Of a stretch of DNA of 64,000 nucleotides, positions 23,863 to 32,825 are shown piece after piece. Positions within the stretch are counted from its first letter, which is position 1; every line of letters begins with the position of its first letter. Source of the DNA: Vulcanimicrobiota bacterium (GTDB taxonomy: Bacteria; Vulcanimicrobiota; Vulcanimicrobiia; Vulcanimicrobiales; Vulcanimicrobiaceae). The notes below the pieces were generated by a model. It saw only the letters and a list, made by a program, of their open reading frames with translations, ran no database searches and was not told the origin of the DNA. Where the stretch lies: assembly GCA_027306785.1 (NCBI GenBank), contig DAHUZB010000028.1, forward strand, positions 1-64,000, in the 5' to 3' direction. Made by a program: the position numbers and the translations under genes.

Positions 23863-26316
23863 ATGGGACCGAGCTACGACGCACAACACAACGAGTATTG
23901 CGCGTACGTCCTACCCGAGTCGCAGACGCCGTACGGCATGCTGCTCGGCAATTACAAAGCCTACGCGCAATCCACCGCCAAGGGAGGCGTGCGCGGCCTC
24001 TGGGATGCCGATACCGATCAGATCATCTTCGGTACGCATCAGATCGCGTATCGCGTCGGCTCCGGGCAGACGCTCTTTCCGCATCAGATCGTGCGTGAAT
24101 TCACGTTCGTTCCCTACGCGCAGATCGCGGAGTTCACGCTCGAAAACCGCGTGCACGTCACCGAGGCGTTCTACGTGCCGTTCGGTCCGGCGTTCGATCG
24201 CGCGGTCGCGTTCGTGGTGGACGTCACGCTCTACAATCCGGGCGCCGAGGCATTGACCGTAACGCTCTTTCCGTGGGCGATGCTCGTCGGTCAACGATTT
24301 TACGGCGAACCCGAGGCCGAAGTCTCCGCCTGGTCGGAACGCGATTTCATCTGCTCGCGCAACGTGCAAACCGGCGCCGAGCGCTGGTGGGGCGGCTCGC
24401 GCGAGCCGCACGCGACCGATATCTCGGTGCGCGAGCAAGTGCTCGTCGAGAACATGCGCAACGGCTCGCTGCTCGGCGACGATCTGCCCGCCTTCGAAGG
24501 CGCGTCGGTCGGGCCGAGCACGTTCGTCGGGCGGCGCATCTTCGGGGCGATGGAGTATCGCATCGACGTCGCGCCCGGCGCGCGCGAATCGCTGCGGCTC
24601 GCGGTCGTCTATCACAAAGACGGCACCGAGCGCAGCCGCCCGGTGCTCGAACGTCTGCTCGCCGATCGCCGCGCGCTGCACGATACGCAGCGCTTCTATG
24701 CCGAACACTTGGCCGATGCGCGCTTTCTCACGCCTTCGCCCGCGATCAGCCGCGGCGTCGTGTGGGCGAAAGCGAACATGCTGCGCATCGTCAAGGAGTA
24801 TCCGATCGGCTGGGGCTCCACCAACTCCCCGCCTTCGGACATTCTCGTCTCGCGCGATACCTCGTGGTTCGTGCACGGTTTCGACTATTTCATGCCGAAC
24901 TTCAGCCGCGACGCGCTCGAAGTCTTCAACGATTTCATCGACGAGTCGGGGCTGATGATCGAGTACGTGCGCGGCGTCAACGGGTACAAAACCGCCTACG
25001 ATCTGAACATCAACGACGACACGCCGCTGCATCTGGTCGCGATGCTGCATCATTACAACGCCACGCTCGACGACGCGTGGGCGCGCGAACGCCTGCATCT
25101 GGTGGTGAAGCTCGCCGATTACATGCTCTCGCAGCGAGACGATCAGGGGCTGCTCTTCTGCCGGGCCAAAGGCGTGGATATGTACGGCATCTCGTCGTGG
25201 CGGAACATCATCCCGTACTACACGCTCGACGGCGCGGTCACCGAGATCAACGCCGAAGGCGTCTTTGCGCTCGAAGCGGCGGCGATGCTCTGCGCGGTCG
25301 CGGGCGATATGGAGCACTGGGAGCGCTACGCGCAGGAGGCGCAGAACCTGCGCGCCGCGATGATGGAGTATCTGTTCAATAGCGATACCGGCGGCTTCGT
25401 ACTCAACTACGATCAGGAGAAAAACTACCAAGACAGCTTTACCGCCGATGAAGTCTTTCCGGTGCTCTTCGACGTGGCCAATCCCGACGAGCGACGCGCG
25501 ATTCTCAAGCGACTGCTCGAAGCGGATTTCGTGACGCCGGTCGGCTTGCGCACGATCTCCACGGCCGATGCGTGGTATTTTCCCTCGTACGGATTCGGAC
25601 TGCTCGGCGGCGTGTGGCCCGATCTCACGCTCTGGTTCGCGGTCTCGCTCGCACGCAACGGATTCACGGGCGAGTGCGTGCGCTTTCTCGATGCGATCGC
25701 GGAGACGATGGAGGTGGGCAGCGCGCGCAACACCGTGCCGGGTGAGTTCGCGGAATGGTTCGACGGCGGTTCGTTCGCCAATCGCGGCATGTATCTCTCG
25801 CCGTGGACCGGCGCGAAATATCTGTGGGCCGTCGCGGAAACGATCGGCGGGCTCGACGGGTATCGCACGAGCGGACGCCCGCACCTCACGCCGCTGCGCC
25901 CCGAGGGATGGCAATGGCTCGCCGCCGCGCGCGTGCACTGGGGCGGACGGCGCTGCAGTTACGTGATCGATCTCAAGAACGACGCGATCTACGGCGATAT
26001 GCCCGAACTCTCGGCGGAAGAGCCGTTCTCGTGCATCTACGCCGGGCGCGACGTAAGCGAAGAGGTCACGGTCTCGCCGGTCGAGGTTGGCGCGCTCGCA
26101 TTCGAAGACGAAAGCGGCGCGGTGCGGATCTTCCTCGGCAACTTGCTCGATCGCGAGCGCAACGTGCTCGTGGAGTTTCGCGGCCGCACGGCGCGCGTGG
26201 CGATGAAGGCGGGCGAGTTGCGCGAGGTACAGATGATCGGCAAGGCCTCCGATCGCAAGGCGCGCGCGGCGAAGCTCGACGTCGTTCGTACGGCGCCGAG
26301 CCGCGTGCGCGCGTGA
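23863..26316 (+). CDS. Large glycoside hydrolase-like protein, (alpha/alpha)6-barrel, debranching/MGH1-like
   Basis: An 817-residue protein. The N-terminal 270 residues are beta-rich (EFTLENRVHVTEAFYVPFG), and the C-terminal part is a helical-barrel catalytic domain (from about residue 300: VVWAKANMLRIVKEYP, SRDTSWFVHGFDYF, EINAEGVFALEAAAML, SADAWYFPSYGFGLLGG-like, YLSPWTGAKYLWAV). This order is that of GH63/amylo-alpha-1,6-glucosidase-like enzymes. No signal peptide is visible, so the site of action is probably the cytosol. Its TGA overlaps the GTG start of the GalT-like gene, which suggests joint work on a hexose or glucan. The exact family and substrate are not decided here. Confidence 0.75.
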   Translation: MGPSYDAQHNEYCAYVLPESQTPYGMLLGNYKAYAQSTAKGGVRGLWDADTDQIIFGTHQIAYRVGSGQTLFPHQIVREFTFVPYAQIAEFTLENRVHVTEAFYVPFGPAFDRAVAFVVDVTLYNPGAEALTVTLFPWAMLVGQRFYGEPEAEVSAWSERDFICSRNVQTGAERWWGGSREPHATDISVREQVLVENMRNGSLLGDDLPAFEGASVGPSTFVGRRIFGAMEYRIDVAPGARESLRLAVVYHKDGTERSRPVLERLLADRRALHDTQRFYAEHLADARFLTPSPAISRGVVWAKANMLRIVKEYPIGWGSTNSPPSDILVSRDTSWFVHGFDYFMPNFSRDALEVFNDFIDESGLMIEYVRGVNGYKTAYDLNINDDTPLHLVAMLHHYNATLDDAWARERLHLVVKLADYMLSQRDDQGLLFCRAKGVDMYGISSWRNIIPYYTLDGAVTEINAEGVFALEAAAMLCAVAGDMEHWERYAQEAQNLRAAMMEYLFNSDTGGFVLNYDQEKNYQDSFTADEVFPVLFDVANPDERRAILKRLLEADFVTPVGLRTISTADAWYFPSYGFGLLGGVWPDLTLWFAVSLARNGFTGECVRFLDAIAETMEVGSARNTVPGEFAEWFDGGSFANRGMYLSPWTGAKYLWAVAETIGGLDGYRTSGRPHLTPLRPEGWQWLAAARVHWGGRRCSYVIDLKNDAIYGDMPELSAEEPFSCIYAGRDVSEEVTVSPVEVGALAFEDESGAVRIFLGNLLDRERNVLVEFRGRTARVAMKAGELREVQMIGKASDRKARAAKLDVVRTAPSRVRA

Positions 26317-27215
26317 TTCGCGATCCCCTCACCGGCGAGCGCACGCTGCTCGGCCGCACGCGCGCCGCGCGGCCGGACGAATATCGCGACGGACCCTCGG
26401 CGGCATGTCCGTTCTGTCCGGGCAACGAGTCGCAGACGCCGCCGGAGATCGCGCGGTACGGTGACGAGCGCGCGTGGCGCGTGCGCGCCTTCGCCAATAA
26501 GTATCCGGCGATCGCGCCGCCCGAAGGCATGCACGAAGTGATCGTGGATGCGCCCGATCACGCCGCCGAGATCACCGCCGACGGGATGCGCATGTGGCGC
26601 GAGCGCTACCTCGCGGCGCGCGCGGCGTTCCCCGACGCGGTTCCGGTGCTCTTCAAAAATCGCGGTGCGCACGCGGGCGCCACGATCCGTCATCCGCACG
26701 CGCAACTGATCGCGCTGCGCGACGAACCCGTGCGCTTCGCCGCGATGCGCGCACGCGGCGCGGCCCATCGCGCGCGCACCGGGCGCTGCTCGTGGTGCGA
26801 TGAGGCGACTCGCGCGCGTGCGACGGGTCTCGCGGTGCGCGAATCGGCCGATGCGATCGCCTATGTGCGCGAGCACGCCCGCTTCGGCTGGGCGCTCACG
26901 ATCGTGCCGTTCGAGTGCACCGCTTCGCTAGCGAACGCCGACCCGGCGACATGGTCGGCAGCGGGCAGCTTGCTCGGCGAGGCCGTGCGCGCGCTCCTCG
27001 CGCAGCTCGGCGACGAGGCGCCGTTCAACGTGCTCGTGCCGAGCGACGCGCTCGCCGCCGCCGGGGAGTTCCACTGGCATCTGGAGCTGGTGCCGCGCCT
27101 CGCGACCTTCGCCGGCTTCGAGCTCGCCAGCGGAATGTACATTCGATCGGCCGCTCCGCAGGAGTCGGCGGAGCGCTGGCGCCGAATGTTCACCCTCCCG
27201 CATGGATCCATCTAA
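26313..27215 (+). CDS. Galactose-1-phosphate uridylyltransferase-like HIT-superfamily enzyme
   Basis: A 300-residue protein of the GalT family, which moves nucleotidyl groups between hexose-1-phosphates through a uridylyl- or adenylyl-His. The active site HPHAQ is at residues 127-131. Zinc-type CPFC (32-35) and CSWC (159-162) pairs are visible. The start is GTG at 26313 (GTGA overlap with the glycosidase gene). It is somewhat shorter than E. coli GalT (348), and no galK or galE is adjacent, so an ADP- or UDP-glucose phosphorylase role is also possible. Confidence 0.82.
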   Translation: MIRDPLTGERTLLGRTRAARPDEYRDGPSAACPFCPGNESQTPPEIARYGDERAWRVRAFANKYPAIAPPEGMHEVIVDAPDHAAEITADGMRMWRERYLAARAAFPDAVPVLFKNRGAHAGATIRHPHAQLIALRDEPVRFAAMRARGAAHRARTGRCSWCDEATRARATGLAVRESADAIAYVREHARFGWALTIVPFECTASLANADPATWSAAGSLLGEAVRALLAQLGDEAPFNVLVPSDALAAAGEFHWHLELVPRLATFAGFELASGMYIRSAAPQESAERWRRMFTLPHGSI

Positions 27216-27696
27216 GCGCTTCCCCACCCTCGTCATGGCCGCCGGCGTGGTCGTGCTCCTCATCGCGATCGTCTTCGGCGAGCGCATGGGCGACCGCGTC
27301 TTCGTGCGGGAGAACGCGAGCAACGGCTCGGGCCTCGAGACGATGCCGGTGATCACCCCGATCCCGGCGCCGACCACCGTGCCCTACGGTCCGAACTGGA
27401 AAGACTCGCAGACCCTCGCGGCCGCGCCGGATCCGGGCTTCCCCGATCCGCGCATCCCCCCGAAGGCGCTGCCCACGGCGACGCCGCGGCCGACCCCGAG
27501 CCCGACGCCGCGCTGGACGCCGAACCCGAATATTCCGATCTGGGATCAGACCCCGCCGCCGAGCCCGGGCGCGTCGCCGAGCACCGCGCCCGTGCGGCCC
27601 TCGGCGAGCGAGAGCGCCTCGCCCTCGCCCAGCAGCGCGCCCTCGCCGGCTCCGGCCACGGCCGCGGCGGTCGAAGGAGCCACGCCCACGCCCTAA
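27202..27696 (+). CDS. Membrane-anchored Pro/Ser/Thr-rich protein, unknown function
   Basis: A 164-residue protein with one N-terminal transmembrane segment (LVMAAGVVVLLIAIVFG, residues 10-26) and an extracytoplasmic region dominated by Pro, Ser, Thr and Ala in PTP/PSP repeats. No folded domain is recognised. It overlaps the GalT-like gene by 14 bp. The repetitive codons (CCG, CCC, ACG) match the high-GC host. Confidence 0.6.
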   Translation: MDPSKRFPTLVMAAGVVVLLIAIVFGERMGDRVFVRENASNGSGLETMPVITPIPAPTTVPYGPNWKDSQTLAAAPDPGFPDPRIPPKALPTATPRPTPSPTPRWTPNPNIPIWDQTPPPSPGASPSTAPVRPSASESASPSPSSAPSPAPATAAAVEGATPTP

Positions 27697-27743
27697 GACT
27701 TGTCTCTAATGTCTCCATTGGAATCGCCTGATACGATGGGAAC

Positions 27744-28634
27744 ATGGAAGAGAAGGGCACCCTCACCGTCAAGCGCGGGCTCGCGCAAATGCTCAAGGGC
27801 GGCGTCATCATGGACGTCGTCACCCCCGAACAGGCCGTCATCGCGCAAGAGGCGGGCGCCGTCGCCGTTATGGCGCTCGAGCGCATCCCCGCGGAGATTC
27901 GCGCGCAAGGCGGCGTGGCGCGTATGAGCTCGCTCGAACTGATTCAAGGCATCATGGATGCGGTCACCATCCCGGTGATGGCCAAGGTGCGTATCGGGCA
28001 TTTCGCCGAGGCGCAGGTGCTGCAGTCGATCGGTGTCGACTACATCGACGAATCCGAAGTGCTCACGCCCGCCGACGATCTCTATCACGTCGACAAGCAT
28101 GCGTTCACCACGCCGTTCGTCTGCGGCGCGCGCGATCTCGGTGAAGCGCTCCGCCGCATCACCGAAGGCGCCGCGATGATTCGCAGCAAGGGTGAGGCGG
28201 GCAGCGGCAATATCGTCGAGGCCGTGCGCCACATCCGCGCGATCAAAGACGCGATCTCCACGCTCACCTCGATTCCGAAGGAAGAGCTCGTGGCTCGCGC
28301 GCGCGATATCGGCGCCTCGTACGAACTCGTGCGCGACGTCGCCGAGACCGGCAAACTTCCGGTGGTCCTCTTCTGCGCGGGCGGCGTCTCGACGCCGGCG
28401 GACGCCGCGCTCATGATGCAACTCGGCGCCGAAGGCATCTTCGTCGGCAGCGGCATCTTCAAATCGAACGATCCCAAGAAGTTCGCGCGTGCGATCGTCG
28501 ACGCGACGACGCACTACAACGATCCCAAGATCGTCGCCGACGCCTGCCGTTCGCTCGGCACCGCCGACGCGATGCCGGGCATCGACGTACGGAAGCTCGC
28601 CGAATCCGAGCTGCTCTCCACGCGAGGCAACTGA
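27744..28634 (+). CDS. pdxS: Pyridoxal 5'-phosphate synthase subunit PdxS
   Basis: A 296-residue (beta/alpha)8 enzyme that builds PLP from ribose 5-phosphate, glyceraldehyde 3-phosphate and ammonia channelled from PdxT. The two catalytic lysines fall exactly where expected, K81 (MAKVRIGHF) and K149 ([10 protein letters not shown]), and D24 (IMDVV) is present. The C-terminal region for oligomer contact is intact. PdxT follows with a TGATG overlap. The biotin and decarboxylase genes in the window include several PLP enzymes that use this cofactor. Confidence 0.97.
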   Translation: MEEKGTLTVKRGLAQMLKGGVIMDVVTPEQAVIAQEAGAVAVMALERIPAEIRAQGGVARMSSLELIQGIMDAVTIPVMAKVRIGHFAEAQVLQSIGVDYIDESEVLTPADDLYHVDKHAFTTPFVCGARDLGEALRRITEGAAMIRSKGEAGSGNIVEAVRHIRAIKDAISTLTSIPKEELVARARDIGASYELVRDVAETGKLPVVLFCAGGVSTPADAALMMQLGAEGIFVGSGIFKSNDPKKFARAIVDATTHYNDPKIVADACRSLGTADAMPGIDVRKLAESELLSTRGN

Positions 28635-29245
28635 TGCCGTACCTGGTCGGCGTGCTCGCGCTGCAGGGCGACGTGGTCGAACACGCCGCCGCGCTCGAGC
28701 GTGCCGGTGCGCGGGCGATCGCGGTGAAGACGCTCGCCGACCTGGATCGCGTCGACGCGCTCGTGATCCCCGGGGGCGAATCGACGACCGTCGTGCGCTT
28801 GCTCGACCGCTTCGGCCTCGCCGCGCCGATTAAGTCGCGCGTGCGGGCGGGAATGCCGCTCTGGGGCACGTGCATGGGGATGATCGTCGCGGCGCACGAC
28901 GTCGCGGGGATGGATCAGCCGACGCTCGACCTCATCGATATCACCGTTCGCCGCAACGCGTTCGGGCGCCAGAACGAGTCGGCCGAGATCGAGATGGTGA
29001 TTCCGGTGCTCGGCCCCGACCCGTTCCCGGCGATCTTCATTCGCGCGCCGTGGATCGAACGCGTCGGTCCCTCGGTCGAACTGCTGGCCGAGCGCGACGG
29101 GCACGGCGTGATGGTACGCCAGGGCAACGTGCTCGGTACCTCGTTCCATCCCGAGCTCACCCGCGATCATCGGGTCCACGCGTATTTTCTCTCGATGATC
29201 GACGATGCGAAGCAAGACGTAGGGAAGGCTTCCTCCGCCGCGTAA
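28634..29245 (+). CDS. pdxT: Pyridoxal 5'-phosphate synthase glutaminase subunit PdxT
   Basis: A 203-residue class I glutaminase that supplies ammonia to PdxS. The nucleophile is C80 in WGTCMGMI (more often GTCAGMI), the oxyanion element is PGGEST (residues 46-51) and the His/Glu pair lies in SFHPELT. The start overlaps the pdxS stop by one base. Confidence 0.96.
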   Translation: MPYLVGVLALQGDVVEHAAALERAGARAIAVKTLADLDRVDALVIPGGESTTVVRLLDRFGLAAPIKSRVRAGMPLWGTCMGMIVAAHDVAGMDQPTLDLIDITVRRNAFGRQNESAEIEMVIPVLGPDPFPAIFIRAPWIERVGPSVELLAERDGHGVMVRQGNVLGTSFHPELTRDHRVHAYFLSMIDDAKQDVGKASSAA

Positions 29246-29256
29246 CCTTTCCCACG

Positions 29257-29550
29257 ATGAGTTCGCACGCGGCCGCTCCGGACGCATCCGCGACCGGCTT
29301 TCAAGGGCAGATCCCGGCGCTCGAGCCGTTGCTCACCGAGGTGATCGCAACGCTGGCGCTCGCTGCTCATGCGTACCTTGCGGACGAGAACGGCAGGCAG
29401 CCCGATATCGCCTCGGCGGAAGCCGCGATCGACGTTGCGACCGCGGCCTTCGAACGGGTCAAAGAAAGGTTGCGGCCGGACGAACGGTTAGCCGTCACGC
29501 AAATGCTGACCGAGACCCGATTGATCTTCGTACGAAAGCGAGGCATGTGA
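29257..29550 (+). CDS. DUF1844-like small protein
   Basis: A 97-residue mostly helical protein. The pattern of a hydrophobic first helix (LLTEVIATLALAAHAYL), an Ala-rich DxxxAxxxID helix and a final ExLxELR-like segment (LTETRLIFVRKR) resembles DUF1844, a small family of unknown function often found in deep-branching phyla. It follows pdxT by 11 bases, and its last codons lie within a strong terminator hairpin. Confidence 0.6.
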   Translation: MSSHAAAPDASATGFQGQIPALEPLLTEVIATLALAAHAYLADENGRQPDIASAEAAIDVATAAFERVKERLRPDERLAVTQMLTETRLIFVRKRGM

Positions 29551-29573
29551 TGCGCCTCGCTTTCGTCGTTTTT
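29532..29573 (+). terminator. Rho-independent terminator of the pdxST operon
   Basis: ACGAAAGCGAGGC (29532-29544) pairs perfectly with GCCTCGCTTTCGT (29554-29566) across nine bases, followed by CGTTTTT. The left arm is inside the end of the DUF1844-like gene. Confidence 0.88.
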
Positions 29574-29614
29574 ACGCCCGTTCGCCGCCCACTCGAGCTT
29601 GGAGGAGAGCATTC

Positions 29615-30145
29615 GTGAGCGACGTCCTCGTCTTGAACTTCACCTACGAAGCGCTGAACATTACGAGCTTCCAGCGCGCGGTCAAATTGCTCTTCGCCGG
29701 TAAGGCGGAGATCGTGCACAACCGCGACCGGATCTTGGCGTCGCGCACCTACGAGATGCGCATGCCGTCGATCATCAGGATGCTGTACTACATCCGCCGC
29801 CCGATGCAAAAGGTCGCGCTCACCAAAAAGAACGTGCTGATTCGCGACGATCACACCTGTCAGTACTGCGGGATTCGCGGCGAGCGGCTGATGACGGTCG
29901 ATCATGTGGTGCCGAAGAGCCGCGGCGGCCCCTCGACGTGGGAGAACCTCGTCTGCGCGTGTATGCGCTGCAACAACCGCAAGAACAATCGCACGCCCGA
30001 CGAGTGCAACCTGAAACTGAAGAAGAAGCCGCGGCAACCCAAGTACATTCCGTGGATTCAGATCAAGCGCAACACGCTCCCCGACGAGTGGGGCAAGTTC
30101 TTGTTCCTCTACAACGTCTCGATCGAAGAACGCGTCGAAGCGTAG
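29615..30145 (+). CDS. HNH endonuclease domain protein
   Basis: A 176-residue protein with an HNH nuclease core: CQYCG (zinc pair), then TVDHVVPKSRGGPSTWENLVCACMRCNNRKNNR, which holds the catalytic His (DHVVP), the Asn and the second zinc pair CxxC. An N-terminal segment of about 75 residues (VLVLNFTYEALNITSFQRAVKLLFAGKAEIV) is typical of the stand-alone housekeeping HNH family found in many phyla. The GTG start has GGAGGAGAG about eight bases upstream. The cellular role of this subfamily is not established. Confidence 0.87.
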   Translation: MSDVLVLNFTYEALNITSFQRAVKLLFAGKAEIVHNRDRILASRTYEMRMPSIIRMLYYIRRPMQKVALTKKNVLIRDDHTCQYCGIRGERLMTVDHVVPKSRGGPSTWENLVCACMRCNNRKNNRTPDECNLKLKKKPRQPKYIPWIQIKRNTLPDEWGKFLFLYNVSIEERVEA

Positions 30146-30149
30146 TCGT

Positions 30150-31151
30150 ATGACGACGATGCGGGCCATGGCGATGCGCTCGCCGGGCGGTGCCGACGTG
30201 CTCCACGCGGTCGAGATGCCGATTCCCGAACTGCGCGCTCCGCACGATATCCGCGTGCGGCTTCGTGCGGCGGCGCTGAATCCGGTCGATTACAAGATCC
30301 GCGCGAACGGCGGCTACGGGGAGAATCCGATTCTTGGCTGCGACGGCGCGGGCGTGGTGGAATCGGTCGGCGCGGAGGTCACGCGCTTCGCGGCGGGCGA
30401 CGAGGTCTATTTCATGAACGGCGGGTACGGCACCGAGCAGGGAACGTACGCGCAGTACATCGTGCTCGACGAACGCTATGCCGCGCGCAAACCCTCCACG
30501 CTCGATTTCGTTCACGCCGCGGCCATCCCGCTCGTGCTGATCACCGCCTGGGAGTCGCTGCACGATCGCGCAGGCATGCGCGAGGGCGACGCGGTGTTGA
30601 TTCAAGCGGGCGCGGGAGGCGTGGGCCACATCGCCGTTCAGCTTGCGCGCATCGCCCGCGCGCGCGTAGCGGTGACGGTCAGCGGCGAGGCGAAAGCGGC
30701 GCTCGCCGGCGAGCTCGGCGCGGAGCGCACGATCGCCTATCGCACCGAAGACGTCGGCGACGCGGTGCGCGCCTGGAGCGGTAAAGACGGCGCCGATGTC
30801 GTCTTCGACACGGTCGGCGGCGCGACGTTCGATGCGAGCCTCGCGCTGCTCGCGCCGTACGGTCGTTTGGTGACGTGCGCATCGCGCGCGCTCCCGACCG
30901 GCGACGGCGCGGCGGCGTTTCAGCGCAATCTCCGGATCGGCTACACCTGGATGCCCGCGCCGCAGGTCTTTCGCATGCACGACCGGCGCGTGCACCAGAC
31001 CGAGATTCTGGAGCGCGGCGCGCACCTGGTCGAGTCGGGCGCGCTGCGCGTGGTCGTCGGCGCAACGTTCGATCTCGCCGACGTCGCCGTCGCGCACGAA
31101 GCGCTCGAACGCGGAAGCGTGACCGGCAAGATCGCGCTCGCGATCCCCTAG
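30150..31151 (+). CDS. MDR-superfamily NADP-dependent oxidoreductase (quinone reductase-like)
   Basis: A 333-residue medium-chain dehydrogenase/reductase without catalytic zinc ligands. The GroES-like N-terminus has ALNPVDYKIRANGG and GCDGAGVVESVG. The Rossmann loop is QAGAGGVGHIAVQLARI (about residues 152-168). The C-terminal signature is VTGKIALAIP. It is convergent with the tetR gene and overlaps its stop by four bases. The substrate is unknown; quinones or enones are usual in the family. Confidence 0.85.
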   Translation: MTTMRAMAMRSPGGADVLHAVEMPIPELRAPHDIRVRLRAAALNPVDYKIRANGGYGENPILGCDGAGVVESVGAEVTRFAAGDEVYFMNGGYGTEQGTYAQYIVLDERYAARKPSTLDFVHAAAIPLVLITAWESLHDRAGMREGDAVLIQAGAGGVGHIAVQLARIARARVAVTVSGEAKAALAGELGAERTIAYRTEDVGDAVRAWSGKDGADVVFDTVGGATFDASLALLAPYGRLVTCASRALPTGDGAAAFQRNLRIGYTWMPAPQVFRMHDRRVHQTEILERGAHLVESGALRVVVGATFDLADVAVAHEALERGSVTGKIALAIP

Positions 31152-31762
31152 CGGATGAAGCCGCGGACGAACCCGCGCAGCATCGTATCGAGGAGCGTGT
31201 CGGTCGGCGTGGCCGGAAATTGCGGGCAGGTCAGCTTTAAGGCGACCATGCCGTGCAGCGCCGACCAGAGCGCGTCGGCGATCGGCTGCGCCTCGCCGCC
31301 CGGCTGCAGACGCCCGGCCGCGGCGAGTTCTGCCACGGGGCCGATCAAGGCGCCGTAGGCGCGCTCTCCGGGGCCCTGTCGGCCCGTCTCCCGCTCCAGC
31401 AGGCTCGCCGTCATCTCGGGGTCTTCCATGAACATCAGGCGGTACGTTTCGGGGTGGTCGAGCCCGAACGCCACGTAGGCGCGCCCGACCGCTTCCAGCC
31501 GCGCGGCGGGATCCGCGATCGCGGCGCACGCCTCGAACGACGCGGCTAGCTCCTCAAAGCCTTGATCCATCAGGCTCGCGGCGATCGCATCGCGATTTTC
31601 GAAGTACTGGTAGATCGCCGCCGCCGAGTAGTCGATCGCCTCGGCGATCCGGCGCATCGTGAGCGCCCGGTACCCCTCGCCGAGCACGATACCTCGCGCG
31701 GCGCGCAGGATCTCCGCGCGAAGCTCCTCGCGTTGCCTGCTCCGTCGCTCTGTCGCCTTCAT
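31148..31762 (-). CDS. TetR family transcriptional regulator
   Basis: A 204-residue repressor. The N-terminal helix-turn-helix reads ALTMRRIAEAIDYSAAAIYQYFENRDAI, the classic TetR form, followed by a WHG-type C-terminal ligand domain. Start choice: the ATG at 31762 is preferred over 31774 because the latter lies inside a -10 hexamer (TATGCT). With that promoter the transcript would begin at or next to 31762, so it would be leaderless. It is divergent from the epimerase gene at 31868 and probably controls it and itself. Confidence 0.88.
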   Translation of the reverse strand: MKATERRSRQREELRAEILRAARGIVLGEGYRALTMRRIAEAIDYSAAAIYQYFENRDAIAASLMDQGFEELAASFEACAAIADPAARLEAVGRAYVAFGLDHPETYRLMFMEDPEMTASLLERETGRQGPGERAYGALIGPVAELAAAGRLQPGGEAQPIADALWSALHGMVALKLTCPQFPATPTDTLLDTMLRGFVRGFIR

Positions 31763-31769
31763 CGTCGCC

Positions 31770-31808
31770 AGCATACCGCTTGACAATATGAACGGTCAAC
31801 GGTACGAT
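31770..31808. promoter_or_regulatory. Divergent overlapping promoters with TetR-type inverted repeat
   Basis: Plus strand: TTGACA (31780-31785), 17 bp, TACGAT (31803-31808), for the epimerase gene. Minus strand: TTGACC (31799-31794), 18 bp, TATGCT (31775-31770), for tetR. The inverted repeat TTGAC-N10-GTCAA (31780-31799) covers both -35 hexamers, so one bound repressor dimer could block both directions. Confidence 0.65.
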
Positions 31809-31867
31809 GAACGCCGTTAACTAAACAATGTTCAGAATAACGAACTTAGTTCACGGAGGCGGAAATC

Positions 31868-32818
31868 ATGGGTATGACAGCCATCATCGGTGCGAGCGGG
31901 GCTATGGGGAGAGAGATCGGTCGGCGCCTCGCCGGACGGGGCGAGGCGTTCGTTGCCGTCGGACGGGATGCGGGGCGGCTCGAGCGCCTCTTCGCCGGAT
32001 CGCCCGCGCAGTGTCGCGTCTGGGATACCCGCAGCGCGGAGACGCTCGTTCCGGCGCTCGCGGATGTGGATACGATCGTCTACGCGATCGGGGTCGAGTA
32101 CTGGAAGTTCGAGCTGCATCCGCTGCTCGTGCAGCGGGCGCTCGACGCGGCACGCGCGGCGGGCGTCAAGCGATTCATGCTGATCGGTACGGTCTATCCG
32201 TACGGCCGCCCGCAAACCGCGCTCGTTTCGGAAGGTCATCCGCGTGCGCCGCACACCTTCAAAGGGCGCAAACGCAAAGAGCAAGAGGATTTGGTCCTGG
32301 GCGCGCATCGGTCGGGCCTCTTCGAAACCGTCGTGTTGCGTCTGCCCGATCTGTACGGCCCGGGTATGGAGAAGAGCCTCATGACCGACGTGTTTGCGAA
32401 CGCCCCGCTCGGAAGGAGCTCCGCGCTCCTCGGTCCCGCGGATCGTCCGCACGAGTTCGCCTTCATCCCCGACTGCGCCGAGGTGACGTTGCGTCTGCTC
32501 GACGAGCCGCGGGGATACGGGCGCTTTTGGAACTACGCCGGTCCGGGCAGCATCACGCCGCGTGCGTTCGCGGACGAGATCTATCGCCGGTGCGGTGCCG
32601 CGCCGCGCTATACGATCGCGACGAAGGGGCTGTTGCGGCTCTTCGGGTTGTTCAACCCGATGATGCGCGAGTTGGTCGAGATGCACTACCTCGTCACCGA
32701 ACCGGTCTTACTCGACGACGGCAAGTTGCGTGCGCTGCTCGGCTATCTGCCGAAGACGCCGTATGCTCGGGGCATCGCACTCACGCTCGCCGGCACTCCG
32801 GAGCCCGTTCCGGCCTAG
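31868..32818 (+). CDS. NAD(P)-binding epimerase/SDR-like protein
   Basis: A 316-residue atypical/extended SDR protein. The dinucleotide loop is IIGASGAMGREI near the N-terminus and the active-site-like region is TVYPYGRPQ. GGAGG at 31855-31859 supports the ATG at 31868. A homologue lies at 59419-60360; the two share, for example, LFNPMMRELVEM against LFNPIMRELIEM and PVLLDDGKLRALL against PVLLDDRDLRRLL. It is divergent from tetR. The substrate is unknown. Confidence 0.82.
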   Translation: MGMTAIIGASGAMGREIGRRLAGRGEAFVAVGRDAGRLERLFAGSPAQCRVWDTRSAETLVPALADVDTIVYAIGVEYWKFELHPLLVQRALDAARAAGVKRFMLIGTVYPYGRPQTALVSEGHPRAPHTFKGRKRKEQEDLVLGAHRSGLFETVVLRLPDLYGPGMEKSLMTDVFANAPLGRSSALLGPADRPHEFAFIPDCAEVTLRLLDEPRGYGRFWNYAGPGSITPRAFADEIYRRCGAAPRYTIATKGLLRLFGLFNPMMRELVEMHYLVTEPVLLDDGKLRALLGYLPKTPYARGIALTLAGTPEPVPA

Positions 32819-32825
32819 GTCGGTC

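Noticed and set aside
27460-27690. Repeats of CCG/CCC-rich triplets considered as a noncoding element
   Set aside because: They stay in one frame after a signal-anchor segment and encode a Pro/Ser/Thr-rich extracytoplasmic region.
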